A stretch of DNA of 64,000 nt from Cenococcum geophilum 1.58 (GCA_001692895.1 KV748247.1:496001-560000), one strand, 5' to 3'; numbered from the stretch's first letter, positions 12,359 through 23,672 are shown. Notes: generated from the letters alone by a model not told the origin. Numbers and translations: made by a program.

Positions 12359-12671
12359 GTTATCGTGAGATTTTAAGGGAGGATAGTAGTTATAAACAAA
12401 TAATATAAATAAATAATCTAGTCCTTAAAGCCAACTGCCCTTCTAAAAAAGAGTAGGAAGGATTTGAATATAAGGGGATCTTATAGATAGGGGGCTATAA
12501 GGACATGATTGGAATAAGATAGATTAGTAAGAAAGACGAATCCTTAAGGAGGTAAGGCCTTTAGGATTGTGGAGACCATATACTACGGGCACGTGCCTCT
12601 GGCACGTAACCGGCGACTATCCAAGGGGCGTCCGGGGGTTGTCCTAAGGGCAACCCAAGGTGTCCGTAATA
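12359..12671 (-). repeat. Gypsy-1 5' LTR (approximate)
   Basis: This stretch lies upstream of the gag frame. On the minus strand its outer end reads TATTACGGACACC, comparable to the TGTTACGG start of other LTRs here. The inner end near 12359 is uncertain and I found no second copy, so the boundaries are provisional. Confidence 0.5.
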
Positions 12672-12679
12672 ATATCCCT

Positions 12680-13500
12680 TATACTTTCCCTAGACCTTTA
12701 GTAGTATTAAAGTGATCTATTATAGCTTACTCTATAAAGTCTATATTAAAGGTACTCCCTCTTATAGTAGTATTAGCTTTCTTTAAGGGTATTCTAAGTC
12801 CTTCTTATAGCTCCTTTACTACTCTATAGTATTTGGAAGATCTTAACTTCTAAGGGTTATTTAACTTGGTAGTATACTTTATATAGTAGGCGTTGCTAAA
12901 GGATTAAACAACTTCTACCAATTCTTGTAGCTAGATTCTATTAGACATTTAAGGGATCTTATACTTTTCTCCTAGTACTATTATATATTCCTATTAATCT
13001 AACTACTAATTTAATTTTAATAAGTATTTAAACCCCTTAAGAGCTTCTATATATTAGTGTTATACCTTTTTCCTAATAAATAACGAGGTAGGTTCTGTAT
13101 TCTCCTTTAATTAAAATATTTATTTCTTAACTATAAGAGAAGGGTTAAGTAATAGCTTCTTCTAAATTAATACTATAGATATAATTTAGGTACGAATCTT
13201 TTAAAGGTACTCTTCTTATTTTAGGAAATACTTTATATCTTAATTGTAGTATTATCTGCTATTCTTATACGCCCTCTATTAATTTATTAAGAGATATATA
13301 TATAAGGTTGCATTCTTATTAAAATCTATAACTTCTAAATAGGGTAGTTCTTATAGTAGACCTTATTAAGGTGCTTTCTTATCTAGGTCAATATAGGCCT
13401 AAATTCGTTTATCTATAAGGGCTTATAGTTGCCAGATCTATTGCTCCCAGTCTTCTAGCTTATTGAGGATAATTGTAGTAGACGAACTCGACGTCGGTAG
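12680..13500 (-). pseudogene. Ty1/copia gag relic, 5' part only
   Basis: The minus strand from about 13490 reads LNKLEDWEQ, a stop, IWQL, a stop, ALIDKRI, then YIDLDKKAP and further on RAYKNSR, YYN and KYFLK. This pattern, including W-x-x-x-I-W and an I-D-P-like site, is typical of the N-terminal copia gag (UBN2/DUF4219-like) domain. Stops are TAA/TAG. The frame ends at about 12672, where the Gypsy-1 LTR begins, so Gypsy-1 probably inserted into this element. I did not find the other half. The upstream DNA holds minisatellites and a primer binding site for the same element. Confidence 0.6.
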
Positions 13501-13544
13501 AGTTATTTAACTAATAGGCAGATGGGAATTGAGATGGAATTCGT

Positions 13545-13630
13545 CGTTAGGATCGTCCTTATCGCAGGATCGTCCTTGTCGTCAGGATCGTCCTTATTAT
13601 CAGGATCGTCCTTATCGTCAGGATCATCCT
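13545..13630. repeat. Minisatellite, 17-18 bp unit, about 5 copies
   Basis: Five imperfect tandem copies of CAGGATCGTCCTTATCGT lie in the 5' untranslated region of the copia relic. Confidence 0.85.
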
Positions 13631-13642
13631 TTGACGATTAAG

Positions 13643-13675
13643 GTGGAATCTCGTGGAATCTCGTGGAATCTTGTC
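13643..13675. repeat. 10-bp tandem repeat, 3 copies
   Basis: TGGAATCTCG is repeated three times in tandem, the last copy with a C>T change. Confidence 0.8.
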
Positions 13676-13803
13676 TTGTGACAATTAAGGTAGGATTTCT
13701 ATCAGGGTCGTCTTGTGACGATAAGGTGTCAGTGTTTAACAATAAGGTAGAATTTCTTTAAATGATTAAGTAATAGCTAAATAGCTTCTTGTGTCGGCGG
13801 ACC

Positions 13804-13922
13804 GGGCTTATAACTGTCAGATAGATCATATAGAGCTATTCATTAATAAAATGGGTTGATTGATTAATGATCTTGATGGTGTCCTCGATGGTTGCTTAAC
13901 CTAGGGCCCCTAGGCTTAGACA
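13804..13922 (-). repeat. Primer binding site and possible copia 5' LTR
   Basis: The minus strand reads GTTATAAGCCC (13804-13814), the same initiator-tRNA half site as in Copia-A, just inside a CTGACA end. A TGTC...GACA pair would make a short LTR of about 108 bp (13815-13922). The LTR may be longer and interrupted by the pogo element that follows. Confidence 0.45.
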
Positions 13923-13937
13923 AAGATATTTATAATA

Positions 13938-15462
13938 CACGTGACCAGTGCACGTGACCAGTGCACGTCCTACGCCACCGAGAATACAGATTATCTAACA
14001 ACAGCACTTGACATCGCCATTTCGCATCCCTTAATAAGCTGGCTAAGAGCTTGTCCTGTTGGACTTGGTGGGCTATACGTACGCTCTTTAAGATAGCGCC
14101 TAATAAGAGCTGTCTGCTGTTGCAATTCAGCAATATTATGAGGCGTTTTGGCTGTTTAAGATACATTTAATTGCGGACGACGTTGGGGTGACGGCGTCTG
14201 ATATTCGGTGTGCAGCTGTGTTAGCACGCGATTAGGGCTATATGGAACTAGGCCAGTAGCTGCGAATCCTGCCTGTATATTGTTCTGATGTAGTGCTGCC
14301 TGCCTAGCCTGCCTATATAGTGGCAGGAATTCGCGTTTGTCGATATAGTTAACCCCGCGGCTCATAAGCTGTTTAACGAGGCGTCCGTACAATTACTTAA
14401 GGACTAAGAAACAGCCTACATCTAGCGGCTGCAGTAGATGCAATAAATGCGCTGGCATACAAAGGACGACTATCTGATGATCTAGACAGAACCGATCAAA
14501 TTCAGGTAATACGTGGCTGTTGTGGCCATCTAGCACCAGTAGCCGATACGTGCCAACCGTATGATCCTTTATATGCTTATTAAAGACCTCTATTAGCCAG
14601 GTTAGGCCAATCTCATTTATCGTCCAGCTATTATCGCTGACACCAATTAACCAATTATATGGTATAATATCGTCCTCGCACTAGGCAGCCTAGTGCATTA
14701 CTACCTTAAAGATAATAAGTGGTGGAATTACGGCCCCTAGGGCATTAATACATTCAATAATTGTAACCCATTCTCGATTCCCTGGCTGTGTTATTCTAGG
14801 CCGGCCAGCCCTATTAGTTCCAGTAACGACTTTTACAGTTACAATAACACCTATTTAGTAGCCAGTTTTATTAAAATTCCAGGTATCCTTATTAAGAATT
14901 CTATATTAAATTTTGGTGTTTTAAACGCGTTTAAACCACGCCCGAATAAGCATAGGATCTTCGCATTTAGTACGCTAGTAGTCGTACTTGCGATTCCATT
15001 TAGATTGTAGGTTATTATGGCGTTTAATAAACTCGTATACCTATCGCTCGCCAACTAGTTGCGATTTAGCGTTCTGGGTAGCTAAGAGGCTAGCCATCTG
15101 CCGTATAGTAGCAACCCTAGGTAGCATACCGCGTTGATCTATTAATATAATCCACTGCTTAAGGCTCTCTTCTTGTGCTGGTGTAAGGCGGCGATTTAAG
15201 GCAATAGAACCGCGTTGTGCTTTAATGCCGTTATTACGTCGCCGGGCTGTAGTTCGGGGCATATCGTACGTGCTAGTGGCAGATCGGAAGCTTTGAAATT
15301 GGCCTTGCTTATAGGCATTAATAGCTAGAACAAGTCTGCCCTCTTAAAAAAGGGGGTTTTGTAATTGTGGTGTAGCCATTGAGGTAGTAGTAACGCGTCG
15401 CGATTTTCGTGATTTTCGTGATTTTGATGGGGTGGGCCACTAGCCCGCGGCCACTAGCCCGC
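13938..15462 (-). mobile_element. Fot1/pogo-type DNA transposon relic
   Basis: A transposase relic lies between two short subterminal direct repeats. On the left CACGTGACCAGTG is tandemly doubled (13938-13963). On the right GGCCACTAGCCCGC is doubled (15435-15462). Read from outside in, the two ends are similar but not identical, and I could not fix a TA target duplication, so the true ends may lie slightly further out. Confidence 0.6.
13991..15379 (-). pseudogene. Fot1/pogo DDE transposase, RIP-inactivated
   Basis: A single minus-strand frame of about 462 codons runs from the ATG at 15377-15379 (MATPQLQNPLF) to a TAA at 13991. An N-terminal CENP-B/Tc5-like helix-turn-helix region covers 15260-15040 (LTPAQEESLKQWI and later SLLATQNAK). 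The DDE domain follows. The first catalytic site reads NFNKTGY at 14858-14878, so Asp and Glu have become Asn and Lys. The second, LVLDGHNSH, is intact (LDGH at 14522-14533), as is the third, QPLDVGCF (PLD at 14420-14428). The C-terminus has GFAATGLVPY and AELQQQTALIRRYL. About ten in-frame stops are TAA/TAG. Such transposases cut and paste at TA dinucleotides. Upstream, GATTTTCGT is tandemly repeated at 15402-15428. Confidence 0.88.
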
Positions 15463-15469
15463 AGACTAC

Positions 15470-16011
15470 GTTAAAGCTTCTTTTATACAACGTCCTTCTA
15501 TATTATAAATATATCCTAGACCATTTTATTAACTATAGAATAAGTTATTGTAATATAACCCTTAACCTTTAAATTAAGGACCTAATAGACCGCGTAGAAC
15601 TCTAGCTATTTAATAATTTAAAATGGCAGCCTTTATACGGTTATTAATAAAACAAGTGCTATAGTAATAGCTTTTTAGTTAAGTGCAGATTAAAAGACAA
15701 GCGCATTAATATTATTTGCCTACTCTATATTGCGGAGCTGCATATAGAGATTATAAAGTTAAGTACCCGTTTTTGTATAAATAGGGCCCTCTTACTTTTT
15801 AAAACGGATATTATGCTTAGACCTTAGGTGATATCGAAAATTTATAGTAGACTTTAAGTAATATACTATCTTTATATAATGCTTACAGTACATAAGCCTT
15901 ATTCTCTAGTAGTGTGTAGCCTTATCTTTGTATAGTATGCTTATAGCTTAAAAGTCTTCTTTTATTAGGAGTTTAATAACTCCTCTATATTAAGGGAGTT
16001 TAATATAGGTA
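15470..16011. other. Unresolved AT-rich degenerate DNA
   Basis: No recognisable element. The + strand from about 15570 has a long trace interrupted mainly by TAA/TAG (for example LVKCRLKDKRINIICLLYIA), which suggests an unidentified coding relic. Confidence 0.3.
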
Positions 16012-16013
16012 TA

Positions 16014-16322
16014 TCCCTTAACCCGCTGGCGTGCATAAAGCAGGTAGTCCGTGCGGAACACTAGAATTAAAACTACGCGTGTAGCCTATATAGATTTAAT
16101 CAATGCTTAATTAACATGATCCGTTCGCTATATTCAGTTAATTCTTTACTAGTAAGATTATAGATAAGCTAATAGAGTGGATAAATAAGTACGCAGAGCT
16201 GCACCCGTTGAATGATGCAGATAGGCCCGCCCATATTTCTAATCACGACGATTTTAATGCATTAATCTGATTGGCTAGTTCCTTATCGATAACGTGTGCA
16301 CGAATTTCAGCGGGTTAAGGGA
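16014..16322 (+). mobile_element. piggyBac-derived miniature element, 309 bp
   Basis: The ends are perfect inverted repeats TCCCTTAACCCGCTG / CAGCGGGTTAAGGGA, flanked by TA (16012-16013, 16323-16324). A TTAA lies inside each end, so a piggyBac-style TTAA duplication is the alternative reading. The + strand inside reads HDPFAIFS and FFTSKIIDKLIEWINKYAEL, which I recognise as the N-terminal part of DDE_Tnp_1_7 (piggyBac) transposases. A second, longer copy at 33818-34314 shares both ends and the same downstream deletion point. This copy lacks about 190 bp more. Confidence 0.8.
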
Positions 16323-16417
16323 TAAAGTAATATACCCGCGTTAGAAGCCATTATTATAATAACTATATATACAATATTACAGTATAAGATTTTTTTAAGG
16401 GGTGCTAAGAATATCCG

Positions 16418-16916
16418 TGCCAATATTACAAATACGCCAATATTTGCCAATAACGTATTCGGTAAGCAAGTGGCCACTGCAAGCATGTAGCCACCTCACC
16501 AAAAAACCAAAAAATCGATCTTTAGTATCTCAACAACAACTCAATAATAAATTCTAAAAATTTAGATTTAGACTTTCATATACGCTTTGCAACTCCTATT
16601 AAAGTTGCATAGTAATTAGTTCAGTAGTTTTTAAGATATAGAGATTTTGCTTTATTTTGGCCCCAAAATCATAATACTATAAAAACTACTAGACTAATTA
16701 CTATGCAACTTTAATAGGAGCTGCAGAGTGTATATAAAAGTCTAAATATAAATTATTACAATTTATTATTTAGTTGTTGTTGAGATATTAAGGATCGATT
16801 TTGTGGGTTCTTGGTGAGTTTTTGGAGGTGGCCACATGCTTGCAGTGGCCACTTGCTTACCGAATACATTACGCGCCAATATTGATTAGTAACAATATTG
16901 ATCAATATTATTGGCA
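16418..16916. mobile_element. Foldback MITE (about 499 bp) with long inverted arms
   Basis: Two arms of roughly 200 bp are reverse complements around a centre near 16650-16690. Examples are GTATTCGGTAAGCAAGTGG near 16460 against its complement near 16850, and the AACTCCTATTAAAGTTGCAT block near 16590 against 16710. The outer ends are TGCCAATA...TATTGGCA. No coding capacity. The right end sits inside the zinc-finger gene and supplies its present final codons. No clear target duplication was found. Confidence 0.8.
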
Positions 16917-18274
16917 GTATTGATATTGAAAACCACGCTGCCTGGAGCATTTCCTGCATTTTGCATGGCTGCACACATGACCTGGACCGTCCAGATGAAA
17001 GTATCTATTGCATTTACCGCACCTTCGCTTCTGGCAGCTTTGCTGATGGGTCTGAATATCTGTTGCTGAAATTTCGGACTTTCCACACGCTCCACAATAA
17101 TAGAAGTAGCAAAACTCAACGTGACGGTTCATTTCAGCGCTCTTCACAAGTTTCCCATAACCCTTACATTTCCGGTGCTCTTGACAGGTGAGTATATGGG
17201 CAATGAAATCATTCAATGGAATTTCCGGCAGTGAGTGCATTTGGCATATGCACATATTCTGTGATGTTCTGTAAGATCCAAGATATTGTGGTCGCCACAT
17301 CCGTAACAGACGCAAGCCTGACAATCGGCGTAATGCTTTTCATATTCTCCTTCAGGAATTCGTGTCTTCCGACATTTGCTGCATACTTTGAACGGACAGG
17401 TGCGTTTGTGTTCTTTCAAATCCGTGACAACCAATACGCTAAAGCATTTCCAGCAGGTCCAAGACTTGCAATTGGAGCGATGTGCAGCAACATCCAGGAT
17501 TTGCAATTTACAATGGTTGCATTTTTTGAACGGGCAGCGTTTGTGATGAGAATCCAAGTCTGTGATATGCTGCAACTTGTTGCATTTCCAGCATACTTTG
17601 AATGCAAGTTCGCAGGTTTGTGAATGTGCTTCGCTCTCTGCCACGAGCAGACGTGATTTTCGACATGTATTGCAATAGAAGAATGTCTTTTTACACTCAA
17701 TGATATGCCTACTCTTGAGCTCTCTTGGAAACGAGGAGCCGCACTCACGGCAGTAAATTGGCTTTCGACGTGGTGCCCGTGAAAAGGTGATGTCCATTGG
17801 GAGTTTTTGGCATGTACTAAGATGGTCTTCGATTGACTGTGCTTTTATGCCCACTATTTTTTGGCAATAGTGACATTGACCCCTTTTCCCTTTGAAATTT
17901 GGATCGGTAAAGATGTTGAAATATGAGCGAAGCTCTGCAGCTTGGGCCTGTCGTGACGGGCTCTTCTTGTAGTGTGGCTTTTTGTCTTTTCCGTCTTGAC
18001 GACATTGAGGCAGTCTCAGCGCGAGTGGCCTGGGAAAAGAGGTTCCTTCGGGAATAGAATCACAGATCGAAAGATGGTGTTCTATGGATTCTGGCGTTTT
18101 GACCATTGTGTCGTTACAATATTGACATTGAGCTCTTGGTTGCGAGAAGCTGCGATCAGTGAAGATGGTGAAATGTGATTCGAATTCGGTCTTTTGAGCT
18201 GGTGTTAATCTCTTCTTCTTTTGCTTCCATCCTCTCTGCTTTGTGCTTTAGCTGCTCTGGTTCGCCCTATACAT
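16917..18274 (-). pseudogene. Tandem C2HC zinc-finger gene, broken
   Basis: The minus strand encodes at least 13 consecutive fingers of the form C-x2-C-x(10-13)-H-x(3-4)-C, about 22 residues each (for example CWKCNKLQHITDLDSHHKRC). The spacing recalls TRAF-like or C2HC fingers. The first two are larger, each preceded by a repeated F-x-I-F-T-D block, and look like a duplicated BED-like module. The frame opens at the ATG at 18272-18274 and meets a TAA at codon 9 (18248-18250, CAA>TAA by RIP type). An alternative later start is the ATG at 18106. A one-base frameshift near 17230 splits finger 10. Fingers 11-13 continue in the other frame, finger 11 with one Cys changed to Tyr. The 3' end is cut by the foldback MITE. 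Composition is unlike the flanks, so this is probably a remnant of a host gene or an unrecognised element gene. Function unknown; nucleic-acid or protein binding is only inferred. Confidence 0.8.
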
Positions 18275-18589
18275 GTTTGAATCCTCTGCTCTTGGGGGGA
18301 GGTGGTTAATTGGTTTACTCAAGAAAATATATAAAAAGCTCCGACTTCGAAAATTATAGATCCCAAATTCGTTGTTCAATAGCATATGGAAGTTCTAGGT
18401 GGGCATGACCCCTCTTTTAAAACCTTTCCCTAGAGATACAGCCGAGGTTCAGGTCACGTGGAACGCAATAATCAGATCTAGTAACGGAGAACCTGGCTCA
18501 AATTCTGCAAGCAGTACTAGACTGCCTGTGGTGATTCTTATATATATACTTATATTTAATATAAATACTCTATACTAATATATAGTAAT
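18275..18589. other. Upstream region of the zinc-finger gene
   Basis: Mixed-composition DNA without a gene. The minus strand carries a TATA-like TTTTTATATATTTT at about 18320-18340, some 60 bp upstream of the first ATG. Towards 18540 it becomes AT-rich up to the Copia-B insertion. Confidence 0.35.
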
Positions 18590-18756
18590 TGTCGGGAATA
18601 AGGCATGCGGTCGTCACGTAACGCCGCGGCACTAGCGTGGCGAGGAGTCTTAAGCTCCTCGCCCTTCCTCATTCCAATTAAAAAAGCTTTATTAACCAAC
18701 ATCACTATAACCTACTCGAGTAGTCGTTATTGGTAAGTCACCCTATATAACCAACA
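18590..18756 (+). repeat. Copia-B 5' LTR (167 bp)
   Basis: Runs TGTCGGGAATAAGG to ATAACCAACA. A near-perfect 23-bp palindrome at about 18640-18662 and a GCCGCGGC block are kept in all four LTRs of this family. Confidence 0.92.
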
Positions 18757-18849
18757 CTAATTAGTAGTTAAATATATAGTCAATCACAGAGCAGCTAGGT
18801 TTTTAAATAAAAGAGACAGTCTTATATAGGGGTACTATATACGCTTATA

Positions 18850-21800
18850 TGGAATAGATCCCAGCGATACTATACTACCTTAAACTTACGGAAAATTAGT
18901 AATAGAAGTGTTACTAAGTACTAGGAGATACCAAGTTACGTCTATTATATAGAACAACCGCGTTTATAAAGATTTGGTTAAGTACTTTAGGTCAGAAGTA
19001 TTACTAAACCTAAGGTCCTAAGTCAACGTCTAAAACGCGTTAAATAACTACCTTAATACCCTCCGTATACCTTCGCAGATTCCATTATAGCGTTAACCTA
19101 CCCAAAGAAGTATAAGAAAGACATTAACCTAGAGATATAGAACACCAATATAACTAACCTTAAAGATATTAATTAGCAAGACTTAAACGGATTCCTATTA
19201 TACCATATAGCACACTATAAAGACAGCGAATACAATAACATTATGCTATAGTACTATATAAGGGAGGACTTTATTAAATAGATAAAGGGAATATAGACTC
19301 CTATAAAGAAGGATATTATATAAGACTTATATAACTTCTTACAGGAGTATAAAGTATTTATACTAATAGACGGGGGTACTATTAGAGACAACATTTAGGA
19401 GTAGGTTATTAATATAAAAGAAGAGCATAAATAGACTTAATAAGAAATTAAGCACTAACTACGCACTATAAGGAAGCTTAACTTACGATAGAATCTAAGC
19501 AATATACCTCTAGAGACGAATATACCTCCACCTTTAACTCCTCTATATCCAATTTAACCCATAACCTCAACGTTAAATACTATACCCTAATAAAAGCAGG
19601 CACAGGATCCTATTGCTTTGCGATTTAATAACCTTTAGACTCCACCGACTAGACCTACGTCCCTACTATAGCCTGTAATGCAACTCCTACCTCCTCTATC
19701 TTAATCTTAAATCGGAGGTAGTTTAAAATTGCTTACAGAGCTTATAAAGCTCTACTTAAATTAAAAGAAGAAGTTTAGCGGGGAATTATATAATATTCTT
19801 AATTCGAAACTATATATCTTCTATAACTATTGCTAGAAGGTAAGAATGGAGTCTAATTAATACTATAACGCCTATTCCGTTATGCTTAAGGGCCGAGCTA
19901 ATACCTTCTATTATAATTATTTAGTAGGAAAAGGATATAATTTTAACCGCATAATATATATATTAAGATACTACTTTAAAACAGAAGAGAATAAGTAGTA
20001 GTATATATTAGAATGGAGAGAGACTACCTTTCTAAGAATTATTACTACAAACCTAGGTATCCCTTAGCTTAATTATCTTTAAAAGCTCTTTAATTAACTT
20101 TAGATGATTTAGTGTGGTTTATCCAAATTATATTAAGAGGATTTTAGCCTACGTAATTAAGTTATTAGCGTATATTAAGGCGTTAAAGAATATAACCTTA
20201 CTCTCTTTAATCCTGTAAATACTTATAAAGGAGTATATACTTAATTAAGATCTTCTATTAGCACTACTCTACGCTCTTAAGAAGTATAGTAATTTAACGC
20301 CTAACTTTAATCTACTTTAATCAACCCGCCTAACTAATATAATTATAACTAAACTAATTAAACATATAGTGGCCGGGGTAGATAATATAGTAAAGGGTAC
20401 AATTAATAACTATAAGGTAAAGGTGGAGGCCCTTATAGAGGTTTATTTCGAAATAATTACTAAAAAAAGTGCTACATTTATAAGAAACCAAATTACTAGT
20501 TAACTAGGCATTTTCTTAATAAATAAAAGAAGGCATATAATAAGTTTCGCCAGAGTATAAAAAACGTTAAAAATTATAAGGCTACTATAGCCTACTTCTA
20601 AAGCTTCCTAGTTTAATATAAAGGTGTAGATAATCTTAAGGGTAAGGTTAATAAGGCCAAACAGCTCCTTATAGATATAGAAATTAAGGACTACTTACCT
20701 AACTAATACTTTACTAAGTATAGTAAGGTAGATAGTATATAAACCATCACTATTCTTAATAACCAATCTACGCTCTATTCTATTATAAAGTTAGATATCT
20801 TTAATAAGCCAAAAGAGAGCTCCGCGTTCTCCTTTAACAATAGGTACTCGGCAAATATCTTCTATAGTATTATACTAGATACTAGAGCCGCAGGAGTATC
20901 TATAATAGGAGAACCTTAAATTTAAGCCCTTTAGCAGCTTAATAACTTTATTTAGATTAACTATTTAACGGCAGGCTAATATACAATTTATTTTAGTAAG
21001 GGTACTATAATCTCTCTTAGCACAATTAGGGTCTAAACCCCCTTAGGATACATCACTTTTTATATTATTCCCGCGAACACTCCGTTCCTATTCTATATTA
21101 GGGATATAAATAAATTAGGTATTAAGCTTAATAATCTTAAAAATATGCTCGTGTGGGGAGATAATTAGGTGCCTATTATATATAAGTAGGGTTACCCTTA
21201 GCTGCTCCTTTAATAGCTAGAAAAGAGTATTGCTTAAAGCCATTTAACTAAGTTAGAGTTACGTTAACTATACCATCGTTTTAGCCACCCCTCTATTTAC
21301 TAATTACTTAGAGTTCTTTAGTAAATAGGCTATAAAGTTAAGGTTAAGGCAATTAAGCATCTTATAAAGTACTACTATTACTACTAAATAAACCAGAAGT
21401 CCCCTAGCCGATTTAAGTTTACCCTTAAAGATAACTANAACTTTAACTTTTATATTATNNTTAANNTTATATATCTTAGCGGCAAGCTAGTACTCTAAGT
21501 TATTAACTTCTTAACCTCCTTATAAGCCGCACGTTTCTTAAAGGATATATTAGCTAGAAATGTATAGGATACCCTTTAATTATACTAAATTAATATCTAC
21601 CTAGGACCCCTTAACCAAATCATCTATAATATAGGAAAAAACTTCTTATCTATAGAATTTTAATAATAGATAAAGGCAATAGCAATTAAGGTTAAGGAAG
21701 TCCCTGTTAAGGCATATAATAGTATTAAAAAAGTAAAGCAATATTATATACTATTACGCTACGCATATAAAATTATCTCTTTAAAACTAGAGAACGCTAG

Positions 21801-23238
21801 TAAAAAACTTACTTTATAAATAGCTGTTAAAGCCGTTAATAATTCCGCTAGCCTAGATAAACTTATACCTATATTACTAGTCTTTAGCGCCTACCCTTAA
21901 ATAACTAATAATTCTTTATTATCTCCCTCTATTATATAATAAGCTAAGGCTATTTATAAGGCAATAAAGGAGGTGTAATATCTTTACGCTATATACTAGG
22001 TTAATAACGCACTTAGAATAAGAAATAGCCTAAATACCTTAACTATACTTAATCTGCCACTTTAGTCTAAGGTACGTATATAGTATAAAAAGGGAGGGTA
22101 GTTAAGCCCACATTAACTTATTATAATTAATGGTTAAACTTATACTATTTAGATACCTTATAGACCTACTTAATTCCGTTTAACTATTATTAAGCCTTAC
22201 TATAAAAATAATAGTTTTAAGCCTTTATAGGATGCTATAGAAGATACCCTAAAGAAGAGCTATAATTAACGTACTCTAAAAGGCGACTATAATTCTAATA
22301 TAATTATAGTAGATACGCTATAACTATAACGCGGTAAAGGTCGCCTAAAGGGATTATAAAATTACTAACATTTTATTAATTTTAAAGAGTAATTTATTGC
22401 CGCCATTAAGAATAGTGTTAAGCTATTAATAGCCTTTATAACAGCTAAGGAGAAGGCTAACTTTAAACTCGCAAAATAGCTCTAAAAGGAAGGTTATATT
22501 ATAACTCTAGGAGCTCCTTTCTAAGTATCTAATAAGTAGGAGATTAATGGTCTTATTATAAGAGGAGTCTTTAAATTTAAGAAGTATAGCCCTATTAAAT
22601 TTAATAGAGTTTATATTTTTAAGTTAAGAATAGTTAATAAGATTAAGGGTAAGCTACTAACGCCCTATTTAAGAAATTAAGGCTTATTATCTAAGGCTAT
22701 AATAATAATAGTAAGGAGGTAATTCTTATATAGTCTCCTATAATTTAATAAGCTAGTTAGCAAGTTATTATTACACTAGCTCCCTCTTTAATAAAAAATA
22801 GAATAGTGTTCTATTTGCGAGATATTACTTAAGCCTACACCCAATTAGAGACGCACCTTTAGCGCTTAATATTAGTATACCTTCCGGAGTAAATTCGCCA
22901 CCAGTATCCTAAGGATACGATTATAATTATACTTAAGCCATTATATAGAATTGTAGAGGTAGGAACTTACTAGTAGGCTACCTACAGCAAGCACTATAAA
23001 GAGAAGCTTTTAATAACTACTTCTATATTTAATCCCTGCTTCCTTATTATAAGTATAGGAACTCTATTTAGAATCGTTGGTATATAAACTAATAATATAA
23101 TTATCTTAGGAGACAACTAATTCTTAGCTCTTAAAGAAGATAAGCTAGTAAAGGCAAATCTTATAGCAAAGCTAAAGGAAAAGCTTAATTTAATAATACT
23201 ATTACTTTTTAATAAATGTATCCTCTCCCTAAATAAGG
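18850..23238 (+). pseudogene. Copia-B gag-pol relic, 5' part
   Basis: Gag occupies about 19.0-20.4 kb, with a block read as YSVMLKGRANTFYYNYLVGK near 19.9 kb. A zinc knuckle near 20470 has some of its Cys changed to Tyr (CYIYKKPNY). The protease site reads LDTRAAGVS near 20.88 kb (from DTGAAG). A GAG-pre-integrase segment (LELRQLYHRFSHPS, read across a stop) lies near 21.26 kb. The integrase region follows, with N runs at 21437-21466. Copia-type RT has its catalytic pair changed from DD to NN (TNNIIILGD, about 23085-23115). In-frame TAG/TAA are frequent. The frame is cut at 23239 by Gypsy-2 and resumes at 31235. Confidence 0.85.
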
Positions 23239-23243
23239 ACTCT

Positions 23244-23672
23244 TATAACAAAACCTTGTAGCAAGAACTACGGTAGGTCCTGTTATTGGGCTAGGTGTAT
23301 AGGAAATGCAAGTACAAAAGTCAACAACGTAAATAACAACTGGTAGAGTGGTTGCCTAATAGATTAACTCCAATTATATTCTAAGAATCACTATAAAGGA
23401 AGGAACTATCTAGGTAGGGACTAAGGGTCCTTAAATACACAACTATACTCCTATAAAATCCTTCTTGTACGTAATATACGTATACTCTATCTACTCTATT
23501 ATAGATCCCGCAGATTATACAGATTATATAGATCACCCTACGTGACCTTAGTTACCATTCCTCGTCATATAGCTCTACCGGCTCTATTCTGGACCGTACC
23601 TAAATTAACTAACTAGCTTCTTTCGACTCCTCTCTTAGTAGTCATAATATTGTACTTAAAGCGTCCGTAACA
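23244..23672 (-). repeat. Gypsy-2 3' LTR (429 bp)
   Basis: Near copy of 30801-31229, with differences mostly transitions. The + ends read TATAAC...CCGTAACA. A purine-rich stretch (AAAGAGGAGGAAGATGG on the minus strand, 23673-23690) next to it is the likely polypurine tract. Confidence 0.9.

Larger units (their letters stand above)
530..12671 (-). mobile_element. Gypsy-1: RIP-degraded Ty3/gypsy chromovirus
   Basis: A reverse-strand LTR retrotransposon in gypsy order: gag near 12.2-11.0 kb, RT about 9.4-8.6 kb, RNase H about 8.5-8.0 kb, then integrase and a chromodomain at 2.5-0.7 kb. It is split by Copia-A (with its CATCC duplication) and by a solo LTR inside gag. The reading frame resumes across both insertion points, which shows one original element. 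Only the 5' (right) LTR is recognisable. Stop codons are almost all TAA/TAG in positions expected from CAA, CAG or TGG, the signature of RIP. The left boundary is approximate. Confidence 0.85.

Noticed and set aside
16898..17191. 97-codon + open frame opposite the zinc-finger gene
   Set aside because: Antisense to the finger array. The Cys-Cys-His-Cys pattern on the minus strand is far stronger evidence.
17216..17623. 135-codon + open frame
   Set aside because: Shadow of the zinc-finger gene on the opposite strand.
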